Shown here: one piece after another, positions 63,257 through 64,000 of the stretch
Layout of the letters: every line of letters begins with the position of its first letter
How positions within the stretch are numbered: the first letter of the stretch is position 1
Assembly (NCBI RefSeq): GCF_019303475.1
Contig: NZ_JABLSI010000012.1
Location: forward strand, 31,280 to 95,279
Reading direction: 5' to 3'
DNA: 64,000 nucleotides
DNA from: Streptomyces sp. JJ38
GTDB taxonomy: Bacteria; Actinomycetota; Actinomycetes; Streptomycetales; Streptomycetaceae
Program-made: the position numbers and the translations under genes
The notes under the pieces: model-generated
Database searches by the model: none
Told to the model about the DNA's origin: nothing
Seen by the model: only the letters and a program-made list of their open reading frames with translations

Positions 63257-63700
63257 GGCAGGGGCCTCCGGTGACTCTCGGCTGCGGGTCCGGCACCGGC
63301 GCGAGGCCGTCGGCGTACGCCCGCGCGTCGGCGGCCGTGCCTGGGCGCGGGCGGTCCGGACGTCGTGGTGCCGTGGCGTCGTGCTGCCGTGGCGCGTCGC
63401 GGCGGACGGGGCGCGTCGGTGTCGGAGGAGGGCACGGGACGCCGCGGGGGCGTCCCTGAGCGGCCGGTTCCGACCGGCCGCGGTCCTCCCCGGTCCGGGA
63501 GGCGGCAAGGCGGGTGAGTGTACCCGCGCGTCACCGGGCGGTCGACCGGATTTCAGCCCGCCCCCGCCCTGGCCCGCTCGGGGCGTTTCCGGCAGGGGCG
63601 TCGGCCCCTGGCCCCCTGCCCCTTCGGGTGGATACGGGCCATCCGGGAGACGGGCCTTTCGGCCGATGCGGGCCGCGCGCCGGGCCCGCATGCTGGGGGT
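63257..63700. other. 444-nt intergenic region
   Basis: Divergent region between the HelD-like gene and the small gene at 63701. Open frames exist on both strands, but none shows a start site or recognisable protein. Nothing else is seen. Confidence 0.5.
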
Positions 63701-63949
63701 ATGAGTAGCGCATCCGCGACTCCCGCGATGGGCGGACCGGGTGACGGCGGCGGACGGCCGTCCCGTGCGCCGGGCGCCACCGCGGTCGGCCCCACCGGGC
63801 GGCACGCGCCGCACCGGCTCGGGAACACCCTCCGCGCGGTGAAGGTCTTCGTGGTGACGGCCTTCCGGGTGGCCGTCCTCGGCGACCCGGGCGACGGCCG
63901 GTCCGGCCGCCGCTCCCCGGGCGGGGAGCCCCGCCGCCGCGGCGACTGA
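63701..63949 (+). CDS. small conserved hypothetical protein
   Basis: 82 aa with a Gly/Pro-rich head, a conserved-looking helix RLGNTLRAVKVFVVTAFRVA followed by VLGDPGDG, and a basic tail. Similar short proteins with an NTLRAVKVF segment occur in Streptomyces; function unknown. GGGGG lies one base before the ATG, too close for a normal site, so the start is uncertain. Confidence 0.6.
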   Translation: MSSASATPAMGGPGDGGGRPSRAPGATAVGPTGRHAPHRLGNTLRAVKVFVVTAFRVAVLGDPGDGRSGRRSPGGEPRRRGD

Positions 63950-64000
63950 CACGCTCGCGAGCGCCGGGCGCCGTGCCCGGTGGCGGGCGACCGCGCCCGG

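Overview
The window is very GC-rich actinobacterial chromosome, most probably Streptomyces or a close relative. The evidence is strong third-position GC bias, GTG and TTG starts, 4-nt ATGA/GTGA gene overlaps, many leaderless-type promoters, futalosine-pathway menaquinone genes (mqnB, mqnD), and families typical of Streptomyces (DUF2530, DUF2771, DUF2867, DUF3027, DUF6174, DUF6895). No rRNA, tRNA or CRISPR array was seen. About 57 protein genes are supported.

Layout. 1-4 kb: a leftward catabolic operon (atuA-like gene, acyl-CoA carboxylase beta, biotin carboxylase alpha cut by the window edge) behind a palindromic operator. 4-14.5 kb: accessory genes, namely a GNAT protein, a MerR regulator divergent from a membrane protein and an ABA4-like gene with an internally deleted TnpB element between them, a LysR/EamA pair, an NAD(P)-binding oxidoreductase, a large FAD/Fe-S oxidoreductase and DUF2530. 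14.6-18.6 kb: an NCS2 purine permease, a TetR/DUF2867 divergent pair, an AEC carrier and a ribbon-helix-helix protein. 18.7-28.7 kb: MarR-MFS-thpR, an aldo/keto reductase, a Uma2 nuclease, an SGNH hydrolase, a DUF6463/secreted propeller pair, and a TetR-regulated DrrAB-type ABC exporter.

28.7-41.5 kb: serC, a sacsin/Hsp90-like ATPase, a WXG-type three-gene cassette with a clear drop in GC, DUF3027, an MFS transporter, a DUF2771 lipoprotein, mqnB and mqnD. 41.7-48.4 kb: an NHLM-type peptide-export locus made of a double-glycine precursor peptide, an HlyD adaptor, a C39 peptidase-ABC protein and a second ABC protein, with no peptide-modifying enzyme. 49-54.5 kb: a cold-shock protein, a small membrane protein, a 171-bp inverted-repeat element, a HAD hydrolase, a HAAS-domain membrane protein and an XPB/Ssl2-like protein. 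54.5-58.4 kb: a tightly overlapped operon (62-aa peptide, unknown protein, two DUF6895 paralogues, serine hydrolase). 58.5-64 kb: XPB helicase, small membrane protein, DUF6174 lipoprotein, HelD-like ATPase and a small conserved protein.

The most unusual parts are the enzyme-free NHLM peptide locus, the DUF6895 operon with its small hydrophobic peptide, the low-GC WXG cassette, and the 171-bp element whose two ends supply the TAG stop codons of both flanking genes. Functions come from reading motifs by eye. Family names are recalled, not searched.
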